Assembly (NCBI GenBank): GCA_037954665.1
Contig: JBBMOL010000300.1
Coordinates: 1-64,000, forward strand
Reading direction: 5' to 3'
DNA length: 64,000 bases
Source: Laguncularia racemosa
Taxonomy: Eukaryota > Streptophyta > Magnoliopsida > Myrtales > Combretaceae
Shown: in pieces, positions 55,702 to 64,000 of the stretch
How positions within the stretch are numbered: the first letter of the stretch is position 1
How the letters are laid out: each line of letters opens with the position of its first letter
Notes under the pieces: generated by a model
What the model saw: the letters and a program-made list of their open reading frames with translations, nothing else
Database searches by the model: none
Told to the model about the DNA's origin: nothing
Position numbers and translations under genes: made by a program

Positions 55702-57396
55702 TGAGTAAATGTAGTGAAGTCCCATAAACCCATAGTCCTAGACCTCCACTATCAAAAACGAGACAAACAAAAAACTCACCAAAAAAAAACAAGACAAACA
55801 AAACTTGGAAATTCAGATGCCATGTTCATGCATTCCAGATTAATACAAGTGAAATGGAAGACCAAAGCATGGCCATAATTGTAGATGATATATAGAGTTG
55901 AACCATCAAGTATAGGCAGAAAGGTTACAAGCAAATTCTGGTGGAAATCGCCAGCACTAATCTTCCAAGAATTAGTGGAAAGAGATGTCGCAACAAGATC
56001 TCTTGCAACTGCTTGTATGGCAAAACTTCAACTGCTGCAAGTAATTTCGAAGTTGGGCTGGAGGAGAAGACTTGTGGTTGTGGTAGGTTGAGTGCAGCCA
56101 CAAAGACATCCTTTGATGGTTTTGGTGACTCTTCTTCAACAAAAACAGTTGACAGTGGCATCAATTGTGGGTTTGAAAGGATAATGGCCATCACATTGAT
56201 GAGGACAAGAGATGTCACATGAATCATCCATAACACTGTTATTAGGCTACATCAAAGTAGTTGGCTTCAGAGAACCATGCCCTCCTTTGACTTTGTCGCT
56301 ACTAACTCCTACTTCATTGACAGTAACCCCTATTTCATCAACATGAACAGAGAATTCAGCGCCAGCAACACTTGAATTGGAGTTAAAAGTACTCTATTGC
56401 AGATTTATCCTCAGTCAAACTATAGAGAGCCTTATCACCAATATGAACCGCAACTGAACCATGTAAAGAGGAATTAAGACTTGTGGAAGCTTCAACAAAA
56501 CTATCACCACATGCAAATTGAGTATTAGGGAGGTCTGTAACTTGAACATTTTGTCAAACATCTGGACTACAACTACCAGAACCATCACTGAAGTGACAAA
56601 AAATAGAGCTATCATGTCTATGTGAACTAGAACTATACTAATTGGCATCACCAAAGGCATCTTCAACCGAACAACCATTCATGTTCTCATGATTAGAAAA
56701 TGTTGGCCGCTGGTGATGAGAAGAACCAAGGTCACAATCATGCCAACTAAAAGTACAAGCCAGAACCCTAGCTTGAATAGGAGAAGAATAAGTTGCATGA
56801 CCACAAACCTGAGCTTAAGCAGAAACAGAGTTGGAACCCTAGCTTGACTCGAAGTACGGTCTGAAACCCTAGGTTGACCTATAGAGCAATTTGAAACCCT
56901 AGTGCAACCACAATCATAAGTAGAAGGTTAGTGAGAAGGAGAACAAAGATAACCACAGTGTGACTTCTAGTGATCACTTGATTGAGAATGACATGGAGAA
57001 CGTCAGCACGAGTGAGAATGGTGCAATTCACACCAAAGATTAGTCAATCAGAGGTCGCTGGACAGTGACAAAGGACAATGCTGGTCACCATGGCCTGATG
57101 ATGACGAATGAGCCTTCCGACCAATAGAAGAAGTAGCAAAAAGCGTTGAGATATGATCCATCAGGTCATGCTTGAGATTCAAAATCTTAGCCTCATAAAC
57201 AAGTTTTGACAATGAAGATCTATAAGTGCAATTGTAAATCCGCCACTAAAGAATGCATTTCCTCCATGAGATGTTGGATTGATTGACTTTGATTATGTAA
57301 TTGAATAGTCAGATAAGATACGGATTTTTCTAGAGATTGTACACGATCATCTATGCGAGTCATTGTCGAAGGAAGAATCCACAGATGGTGCCAAAT
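55702..57396 (-). pseudogene. Element L interior, coding traces of unknown origin
   Basis: After the gag-like start (57362 to about 57222) the interior holds degraded open stretches. One, about 56790-56410, reads RVLACTFSWHDCDLGSSHHQ, then PTFSNHENMNGCSVEDAFGD, rich in Ser/His/Asp. Another (56236-55925) has EEESPKPSKDVFVAALNLPQ. I recognise no domain. The part at 56762-56905 contains four AACCCTAG motifs in a row at uneven spacing. It could be captured host sequence or worn gag. Confidence 0.35.
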
Positions 57397-57698
57397 TGTT
57401 ACAATCTAGGGTTCCTTATAGTGAAAGATGAAAACCTTAATAGTGATTAGGGCTAAAAGAGAGGGATTTTATTAATAGAATGAGACTAAGAGTATAAAAG
57501 CTGTGATGGAAGACAACTCCAAAAGCTTACAAGCTCTCCAATTCTCTCTTAAAGAGAACCTAAACCTACTAACAAATATTTGGTCTACTTCTATCTAATA
57601 TCCTAAGGCTTATTTATAAGCTAGCTAACCAACTACAAACGCACTAAGTAACAAAAAAGATACAACAAACAAGCTTGATTCCAAGTGGAGTCATAACA
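57397..57698 (-). repeat. 5' LTR of element L
   Basis: 302 bp. Same ends as the left LTR; flanked by the PBS on its left and CTAAT on its right. Confidence 0.9.
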
Positions 57699-57997
57699 CT
57701 AATTTTCCTCTATACATTACACAAAGACCACAAGGATATTATAGTAACTACCAATACACTTAGTAGTAGAACACCCCCCTATGCATTAACATATTTCAAC
57801 ACTTCATACAATACATTATAATATTCACATTATAGACTTATGTTATTATATAAAATTTCAATACATATAACAGAACCATTAAATAAAAGAAAATCACGCA
57901 TAAGCATGTGGTTGACCCTATGTGCTACCCTTGTCACAATGCCTATACACATTTAAAAGGAGTATCATGTGCAAGTGAGTTATACTCATGCATAACA

Positions 57998-58430
57998 TCA
58001 CTCCCCCCTTTGAAGTGCATGCTTTACCTCAAGCACAAAACTTGGGTAATGTTGTATATCATATCAGCTTCTTCCCAAGATGCTTCTATTGGAGAGTAAC
58101 CTTTCCAATAAATTAAAACTTTTGGATTGCTTGAAGAGACGAATTTGGGGTGCTTCGTTAAAACAAAAATGTCCTATATTCTCTTATAAATTCGAGTTTA
58201 ATCTAAGCTTGACAAGATTTTCATTCAAATAGCTTACTTTAGTTTCCAATTAGCCCACTAGAAAAACCTCATTTTCACCACAAAGCTTCCTCACACCAGC
58301 ACATCTAAAATAGTCATTAAGACCATGTGCATTCTAAGTTGCTAAATTCTTAGGATGTACAAAGAAGAGTGTTTGATCTATATCAAGTGATACTTACATT
58401 TGAAGAATTCTACTTCTTAACACCAAAAGA
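57998..58430 (-). pseudogene. Gypsy M polyprotein C-terminus remnant
   Basis: On the minus strand the region beside LTR M encodes PIEASWEEADMIYNITQVL (about 58090-58035), the tail of a gypsy polyprotein. The rest to 58430 is degraded. Only this stub of M remains. Confidence 0.55.
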
Positions 58431-58439
58431 GCTTCATTG

Positions 58440-59590
58440 TTACTTAGAGCAACCACTAGCTGTTTGCCAACGCACTCGACCTGAGGTGATAGGGCCAGTA
58501 GGTGTAGTCAAAGAACCTTTTTCTTCCTCATGATTTTCCAGCTTAGCAGTGGGAGAAGATTTGTTTTCTTTTAGGTCCTCTTGAAAGGCAGTTTCCTGGG
58601 TTTTGGAGACATGAGGAGCTACCTCATCCACTTTGGCTTCATTTTCCTTACATGATCAGGTACACTTCATCTTAATGTTGCTTGCAAGGAATTGGAGATG
58701 CTTTTTTTAGTGGGGAAACCAGTCCTCACTAGTTACATCTAGGAGTAAAATGCTCGAACATAGGTTATTCAAAAGTCCCTTAGGTCTCCATAGGTTGCTT
58801 ACCTTATGCTTGAGCCTAAGCTATTCATAAATTTTCACTGTGTTGGGCTTGGGATGTGACCATATATGTGCATTGCAGCGTGCACAACTGTGTCCAAAGA
58901 CCTTGCATAAGGGACAATGAGGGGAGTTCTTTGGCATTCAACGTGCACAAGAGCAAAGGACCCATCATTGCGTTCTTTAGCATTGAGTTCCACTAGTACT
59001 CGGGCTTGATTAGCTCTCTTCCTTTGAGCTGTCAAAGAGTTAGCTTGATAAGGAGCCCTATTCCACTTACAATGTAACTTATGCCCTCAACATCTATAAT
59101 GGAAAAGAGAACCTATGCTGGATAGCTATAGGCTCAAGTTTGTTGAGGCATACACCCACATACTAGTTCTAGAGCACTAGAAGCTTTTGTGTATAGTGGT
59201 TATACAAAAGTAGCATCAAGGTTGGCACTTTCAATAAATCTAAAGTAATGGAAGCCATTTTTACTCTCAAAGCAATTAATAATCCCAAAATACTTCCATA
59301 GGTGAAGTGCCATCATTTGAATAAGAGAGAATAGGATTTTGCGACCGAGTTTTGAGAAAACCGGGAGGAAAGTGGTCTCCTAAAGTTCTTCAGCTACCTT
59401 CTGCACTATGGTGGGTAGCACCACCTCTCATCCAAGTTGAAGAAACAACGGGAAAAGGAGAATAAACTTTGAAAGAAAAGATAATAAAGGAGGTTGATAA
59501 CAGGGAAAGAGTTTTTTTTTTTTTTTTAACTGTTTAGAGTTTAGGTTCCTTAGTTCCTTGAGAAAGGTGGTTTCTTAAAAAGGGGAGAGT
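58440..59590 (-). pseudogene. LINE N, ORF1 fragment
   Basis: Minus strand: KRANQARVLVELNAKERNDG and FALVHVECQRTP, then a knuckle remnant C-RSLDTVVHAAM, match LINE ORF1 of G (QRANHARVLVEIDAREE, AVVHVDYQWLPPRCADCKVFGHKC). Upstream (59450-59200) degraded ORF1 N-terminal sequence is present. Downstream (58631-58440) an acidic stretch (HVSKTQETAFQEDLKENKSS) sits where ORF1's tail would be. No ORF2. A poly-T run lies at 59512-59527 and the 5' border is near 59590. Confidence 0.6.
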
Positions 59591-60015
59591 ATTTTCTTAC
59601 TCTATCCTACATTTACTGCATATACTTCTATAACGAATTTTTAGTTGCTAGTCACTGTTCAAAATATGATAAGTCCTTTCTAAGGAACCATTTAATAAGA
59701 TAACTCTTTGTTGATTGTCAATTTGGGACTGCATTGTGTGTGAAGGAATTTCTTGGTGGAATCAGGACTGACCTTTTTAATGTTTAGTAAGGTAAGCCAA
59801 ACTCTGCATGAAGTTTCAGGTCTCTCACTGCTTAATTGATTAATTTTCGGGTAGATATATCATGGAATAATGTAGGCTGAGCCGAAGTTGTCATTTTATG
59901 CATAAGGACAGTCTTAATTTGTTTTCTGGAGGTAACATGTTGCATTAAATTGAGCATGTGATGGAGGAAATGATCTGGATTTACTATGCAGTTTTGAATA
60001 TTTGTTTACATGCAG
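59591..60015 (+). other. Host intron end with splice acceptor
   Basis: Non-repetitive AT-rich sequence leading into a pyrimidine-rich stretch and acceptor tttgtttacatgcag at 60001-60015. No gene. It is the 3' end of the giant intron. Confidence 0.65.
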
Positions 60016-60076
60016 TGATGTTGACACAATTGGTGAACCCCAGGAAATGGAGCCTCTGGAGTACATTAATCCTCAT
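60016..60076 (+). CDS. PHD-finger protein gene, next exon (61 bp)
   Basis: The first base completes the codon split at 14601-14602 (AA|T, Asn), then 20 codons read DVDTIGEPQEMEPLEYINPH with no stop. It is bounded by tgcag at 60015 and donor CAT|gtatgg at 60077, and ends on a complete codon. The acidic composition continues the C-terminal part after the PHD finger. It would be meaningless as transposon sequence and matches none of the elements here. Confidence 0.75.
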
Positions 60077-60182
60077 GTATGGACTTACAACCCTTTTATT
60101 TTCTTAAGTCTTTTCCCATGCTAATCTATGTCTTGTTGGAACAACTAATATCTGCTAACGGAATTCTTGTCATGTTTTAAAG
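60077..60182 (+). other. Small intron (106 bp)
   Basis: Donor gtatgg and acceptor gttttaaag ending at 60182. It has the normal size for a plant intron, in contrast to the preceding 45-kb one. Confidence 0.7.
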
Positions 60183-60283
60183 GACCACTCCAACATATTG
60201 GTAAGGCTCAACTCTATTGGCAATTGGCTTCAATGTCGGCAGGTCATTGAGGGAGCTGGATCAATATGTGGAAAATGGAGAAG
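60183..60283 (+). CDS. PHD-finger protein gene, third exon (101 bp)
   Basis: 33 codons plus two bases: DHSNILVRLNSIGNWLQCRQ and VIEGAGSICGKWR, then AG before donor gtaaatg (60284). The phase fits the preceding exon. The motif IGNWLQCRQV...GKWRR is, as I remember it, a conserved C-terminal segment of this plant PHD family, usually followed by an Ala-Pro-Leu-Phe-Glu type sequence on the next exon. That exon is beyond the window because another element fills the next intron. Confidence 0.75.
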
Positions 60284-60741
60284 GTAAATGCCAATGTTAA
60301 GTAGCATTTGCTACTTCTTTCACCTTTCTTATGGAGGCATGCTACTGCTTGGTTGGTGTTTCGATGACTATCTAGAACTAGGAAGTATTTTTTCATATGG
60401 AGTGGCAAGAATTGTGGTTCACCTCTTTGGATATATGATTTGGTTCAGATAAAGACTGGTCTGGGGTGTTGATTATTGTTTTACCAGAAGCCTCTAACTT
60501 GAATAGTTTCTTTAATGAAGGAGATGTAATTTCTGATATTTTATTTTATTTTTTTTCCTGTTGGAAGAAGAATATGTAACAAAGGGTTGAACTTAGATCT
60601 AACAAGTGAAATCCTATAAGATTAGTTTTGCGTATGGCCTACGAGATTACAACTCAAGTATTCATTCCTTTGTTGTGGAAGGATTAAGGCTATATTTAAT
60701 GTTATGTTTTAAATTAGCGTTTAGATGGTCTAGAGAGAGAT
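60284..60741 (+). other. Start of the next host intron, no gene
   Basis: AT-rich sequence after the donor at 60284, with poly-T tracts near 60538-60556. No open frame with recognisable domains. Copia R starts near 60742. Confidence 0.55.
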
Positions 60742-60989
60742 TGTAGAGAAATAATGTAGAGAATTTTAAGTGTTTTTTAATTTATACATAAGATTATGAC
60801 CTGTTTACAGTCATTATTAACATGGTTGGTAGCAACAGAAATTACTATACCAACCGTAACTACCAAACAATATTAATTCTACCAACCTATAACAATGAAT
60901 GCTAAATCTATCAACAAAAAATAATTTACCACTCACTTAACACATGATACAATAATAAATTACAATTAGATATCTGGAATACTCCTACA
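60742..60989 (-). repeat. Probable 3' LTR of copia R
   Basis: About 248 bp. The right border is set by the polypurine complement. The left border is inferred from a TG and is uncertain, because the partner LTR is not present. Confidence 0.45.
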
Positions 60990-61068
60990 CTTTCCTCAAG
61001 TAGGGGAGTTGATGTCTTCCATTCCTAGCTTGTTGATCAGCTTATGAAACTTTACAGCTGATAGTCCT

Positions 61069-62814
61069 TCAGTGAAAAACATTTGTCAATTCTTTATCAA
61101 AAGATACATGCGTTGTGGTGATCAATCTGCTATCAAGTTTTTCCTTCATGAAATGTCTATCTAACAATATATGTTTAGTTTGCTTGTGTTGGACTGAATT
61201 ATGAGCAATAATAATTGTCAACATGGTATAGCTGCCTTGCTCCTCTTTTAATTCCAAGATCATTTAGAACTATTCTTAGCCACAAAAGTTTACAAATTTC
61301 ATGAGCCATTCCTCTAAATTTAGCCTTTGCACTGGATCTTGCTACAATTGCTTGTTTCTTACTTCTCCAAGCTATTAAATTTCCTCCAAGGGATACATGA
61401 TAACTTGTAGTAGATCTTCTGTGTAATAAAAATCCTACGTAATCAACATCCACATTTGCTTCCATAGTAGTTCAATTCCCCTTTTTGAAGAGAATTTCTT
61501 TGACTTAGAGTAGCTTTCAAGTGACTTGAAATTTTTTCAATTGCTTTCATGTGTTGTTGCCATGGATCATGCATAAAACAATCGACCATCCCTAATACAT
61601 ATGCTCTATTTGGCTGAGTATGGGCTAAATAAATCATCCTCCCAACTATTCTTAATGTTGACCTTTCTCTACCGATGCTCCATCATCCTTTCCCCCTTGT
61701 TTATGATTCTGGTCAATTGGAGTATTTGATGGTGGATGCCCAAGCCTTCTAGTTTCTCGTCTAATATGTGCTTTCTTTGAGTTATGAAAATCCCTTGCTT
61801 TGAATAGGCCACTTCTATACCTAAGAAGTATCTCAACTTTCTTGAATCCTTAATCTCAAATTCCTTATGTTAAGTATTCTTTAAGGTTCTTCCTCTCATT
61901 ATAGTTATCTCTTGTGATAAATATCTCATCCACATAGACTAATAATGCTGTAAGCTTACTTGCTCTTGAATGTTTTACAAATAAAGTGTAGTGGCCTTGA
62001 TTCTATCTATATCTCATTTTTAGCATTGCCTTTGTGAATCTACCAAACCATGCCCTAGGTAATAGTTTCAGCTCAAAAGCTTGTGGAATTTACCTAAAAA
62101 ATTTCCATGTAGACTTCTTCTAGATCCCCACGCAAGAAAGTGTTCTTCATATAAGGACATTTAGGCTACCAAAGAAAAAGTCTCCTCATAGTTCGCTCCA
62201 TACGTTTATGTGTATCCTTTGGCTATAAGTTTTGCTTTATATCTTTTCAAAGATCCGTCCCCCTTGTATTTTAAATTGTATACCTACTTGCAACCCAGAG
62301 TCTTCTTGTTTAGAGGGTGGTTTATGATTTCTTACATTCCATTTCTTTCATGAGCACTCATATCCTCTTTCATAGCAAGTATTTAATTCTTGTGCTGCTG
62401 TGCTTTAGGAAAAGTCTCTGGAATTCTAACTGAGTCAAGGGTTGTAAGAAGCTCTTTTTGTTGTTTGGACAAGTCGGTTAGATGAAATGAAATGAGCAAT
62501 AGGATATAGAGTTCACTTTTGTGACCTTTTTGTAAAGTAATAGGAAAATCTATATCAGTAGCTGCATTATCATCAAGGTTCTAAGAAAAGGATAGATTAC
62601 TTGTTTTTTAGCAAGATTCTTCAAATTGCCTTTGTTTTGGGATGCCATTGGGTTTTCTCGTATAAGTGTGTTTAAACTGCTCAAGGCCTTTTCTTGGAAG
62701 AGAGGTTAGAGTGTCGAAATTATCAAGAAAGTTTGATTGTGGCTGTTTGGGTTCTAGTATTGATGCTGGTGGTTGTGTTTGTTGTGGTTCTTTTGGTAGT
62801 GTTTGGGTACACAC
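61069..62814 (-). pseudogene. Copia R linker, RT and RNase H, degraded
   Basis: From the right: FKHTYTRKPNGIPKQRQFEE and FPITLQKGHKS, the integrase-RT linker (62740-62500). RT fragments follow, including YKGDGSLKRYKAKLIAKGYT (62260-62190) and, in other frames, QPNRAYVLGMVDCFMHDPWQ (61620-61560). RNase H has VDVDYVGFLLHRRSTTSYHV, IAWRSKKQAIVARSSAKAKF (61440-61330), and ends with KHILLDRHFMKEKL near 61140. Stops occur every 30-60 codons. The RT catalytic box survives only as a trace near 61940. Confidence 0.8.
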
Positions 62815-62880
62815 GAGTTGTGTTTGTGTTTAGGTACTCATGGGGCATCCACATTTTATGTTGAAGTAGGGTGAGAAACA

Positions 62881-63370
62881 TTTCTTGTATGTTGCAACTT
62901 ATCTTAAGATGGTAGTTGGCTCTTGAAATGAGAGTAGACATATTTGATCGGCTGCCCATAATCATGATCTCCCATGTGAGATGACACAATAATCCACAAA
63001 TTAAATTTCTTTTCAACGTTGTATGCCAACTATATAGCTTTCTCCAAATTAAGAGGATCTAATGTACTTAATCTATTGCTAATACCTTCTCTTAACCTAC
63101 CAATGAAATAACCAAGTAGAGGTCTTGTTAAAATGCAGCATAAACTTACGAACAAAAGTGCACCAATCAAGATGTGGATATATCTATGATGCAATGTTTT
63201 AAGCCAATGGATTGCCTTAGCCTCGCATGCAAATAGGAATCATTTTGATCTTTCTATTGCTCTTAATCTAATTAATGTTAAAGTATTATTCCATAGTAGC
63301 TAACCATGAAGTTGGATCCATACCATCAAAGCTAAGCAAAGTTGGTCGAGTTAAACATTTGAAATTTTAC
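62881..63370 (-). pseudogene. Gypsy-type gag fragment next to copia R
   Basis: Minus strand, joining frames: SFDGMDPTSWLATME (about 63340), IKMIPICMRG, FVRKFMLHFNKTST and IGRLREGISNRLSTLDPLNL with AYNVEKKFNLW (63110-62995). This is the retrotransposon gag capsid pattern of Ty3/gypsy (F.G.DP..W....E..F, ending in G....I...L....P..L..A..LA) and not the copia UBN2 type. Stops are frequent. It borders copia R's linker with no LTR between, so the relation of the two is unclear. Confidence 0.6.
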
Positions 63371-64000
63371 TAATTAAACTACACTATAAATGACTAAAAG
63401 TGCTTTGGAGAAGCTCAAGTGCATATAGGTGTGGAATTGTGATAATTTATCCATTGGTATCCCTTGAAATTTGTGTAATGTAGGTATATTGAGTAGTGTT
63501 TATGTGAATTTTTGAAAAACTCACTAGAACTCCTCCTTAGTCACAAGTGATGCAATTCTCTTTATAATAGAAACATTATGTCAAGTTAGATTTCTTATGG
63601 GACTTGTTAAACACCTGGTTCTTGTCACTCTAAGTAATCTAATTAGAAATGTAGAGTGACACACGATCAAGTGTCGTCAACCTCAATTCCATTTGCAAGA
63701 AAATGAGTTCAAGTGTTTTTGTCCAAAACTCAATTATCATATGCATGTTTCGAAAGCACCTTAGTTATTCAATCAAAAACCAAATTTGGTCAAGGCATTT
63801 GAATAATCTTGGTTATTCATTCAAAAACCAAATCCAGTCAAGGCATTTGAATAATCTCAATTGTTAAAACTAATGATCAATCGCAAGGAACAAAATACAT
63901 GAACAACTATGCTAAAATTTCAAATAATCACATACTTAGATACCTATTATACACTTATTATGCAAATTCAACTATCAATATTTCATAATCCTACAAACAA
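63371..64000. other. Non-coding stretch with a short tandem repeat
   Basis: AT-rich sequence with no recognisable gene. It may be the leader of the gag-bearing element or host intron. It contains a 48-bp duplication (separate entry). Confidence 0.5.
63763..63858. repeat. 48-bp direct tandem duplication
   Basis: gttattca-tcaaaaaccaaat followed by gtcaaggcatttgaataatct occurs at 63764 and again at 63812 with few differences. Confidence 0.85.

Larger units (their letters stand above)
55375..57698 (-). mobile_element. Non-autonomous LTR element L, target duplication CTAAT
   Basis: A 2.3-kb minus-strand element with LTRs 55375-55670 and 57397-57698 (TGTTACA...CATAACA) and CTAAT at 55370-55374 and 57699-57703. 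A PBS (minus strand atttggcaccatctg) lies beside the right LTR. The 1.7-kb interior has no pol. It begins with a short coiled-coil frame (MTRIDDRVQSLEKSVSYLTI) typical of gypsy gag starts and ends with a LEDK-type remnant (cgccttgtcctcaagg, about 55686-55701). Same design as H and J. Confidence 0.9.
55201..57997 (-). repeat. LTR M, inverted relative to K and split by element L
   Basis: LTR bases 55201-55374 and 57704-57997 together are about 470 bp. They read as the reverse complement of 51551-52035 throughout (shared: gaattaaggtttatg, gagaacccaacaat, tagtaactaccaatac, cacatttaaaag). A polypurine complement (ctcccccctt, 58001-58010) follows, so this is a 3' LTR of a minus-strand element. Confidence 0.75.
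14603..60015 (+). other. Giant 45.4-kb intron filled with nested retrotransposons
   Basis: The donor is AA|GTAAGT at 14602/14603 and the acceptor is TTTACATGCAG ending at 60015. The split codon AA+T is completed in frame by the next exon (DVDTIGEPQEMEPLEYINPH). The next exon again joins in frame, which makes chance unlikely. Nearly all the intron is accounted for by retrotransposons on both strands, with host intron DNA at about 14603-16141 and 59590-60015. No other exon is needed between the two ends. Confidence 0.75.
60742..62880 (-). mobile_element. Degenerate copia element R
   Basis: A minus-strand copia element in the intron after exon 3. The probable 3' LTR is 60742-60989 (TGTAGAGAAATAATG...GAATACTCCTACA), followed by the polypurine complement (ctttcctcaagtagg) and RNase H, RT and linker sequence up to about 62880. 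Protease and integrase are missing. The 5' LTR is not in the window. Confidence 0.75.

Noticed and set aside
1..64000. Host genes encoded by the captured HUA2/PPR fragments as functional loci
   Set aside because: Both contain stops and frame changes and lie inside an LTR element that later insertions have split, so they are pseudogene pieces.
1..64000. tRNA genes suggested by tggtatcagagc-type sequences
   Set aside because: These are primer-binding sites of LTR elements, complementary to the 3' end of a tRNA, with no tRNA gene around them.
1..64000. An integrated plant pararetrovirus
   Set aside because: All RT regions seen belong to copia, gypsy or LINE types. No movement-protein or coat-protein motifs were found.

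Overview
This is nuclear DNA from a flowering plant, most likely a eudicot. It is AT-rich and dominated by plant-type LTR retrotransposons (Ty1/copia and Ty3/gypsy) and L1-type LINEs. Fragments of a spliced plant PHD-finger gene lie between them. I see no tRNA, rRNA, CRISPR or bacterial features. Nearly all transposon coding regions are broken, so most coding entries are pseudogenes.

Layout. 1-3255: 3' part of a copia element (P, +) lying against the 3' end of a minus-strand LINE (Q). LINE Q (about 3256-10400) is split by a complete copia element (A, 4629-9755, minus, target duplication GTTGG). 11369-13088: a small non-autonomous LTR element (J). 13507-14602: the large coding exon of a PHD-finger gene on the + strand. 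Its next two exons lie at 60016-60076 and 60183-60283 and join in frame, so the intron between them (14603-60015) is about 45.4 kb.

That intron is a nest of retrotransposons. First comes element H (16142-24466), a pol-less LTR element carrying captured pieces of a HUA2-like gene and a probable PPR gene. A gypsy solo LTR (S) sits inside the HUA2-like piece and a young copia element (D, 17455-22582) sits inside S. Directly after H lies gypsy element B (24469-50407, minus). B contains copia C (29581-44323, +). C contains gypsy F (30541-35929, minus), a gypsy 3'-end remnant (36140-36776) and copia E (38689-43427, minus). B's 5' LTR also holds a full-length LINE (G, 44830-50382). After B come a minus-strand LINE piece (O), gypsy K (+), an inverted LTR of the same family (M) carrying pol-less element L (55375-57698), and a LINE ORF1 piece (N). 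Normal intron sequence then leads to the exon at 60016. The following intron (from 60284) contains a degenerate copia element (R) with a gypsy-type gag next to it and runs off the window.

Target-site duplications were read directly for A (GTTGG), S (CTTGT), D (AATTG), F (CAAGA), E (ATATC), L (CTAAT), G (17 bp) and probably C (AAAAT), so the order of insertion can be reconstructed. The only likely functional host gene here is the PHD-finger gene. The most unusual items are its giant intron, the gene-capturing element H, copia E with two unrelated LTRs inside one target-site duplication, and the set of small pol-less LTR elements H, J and L.
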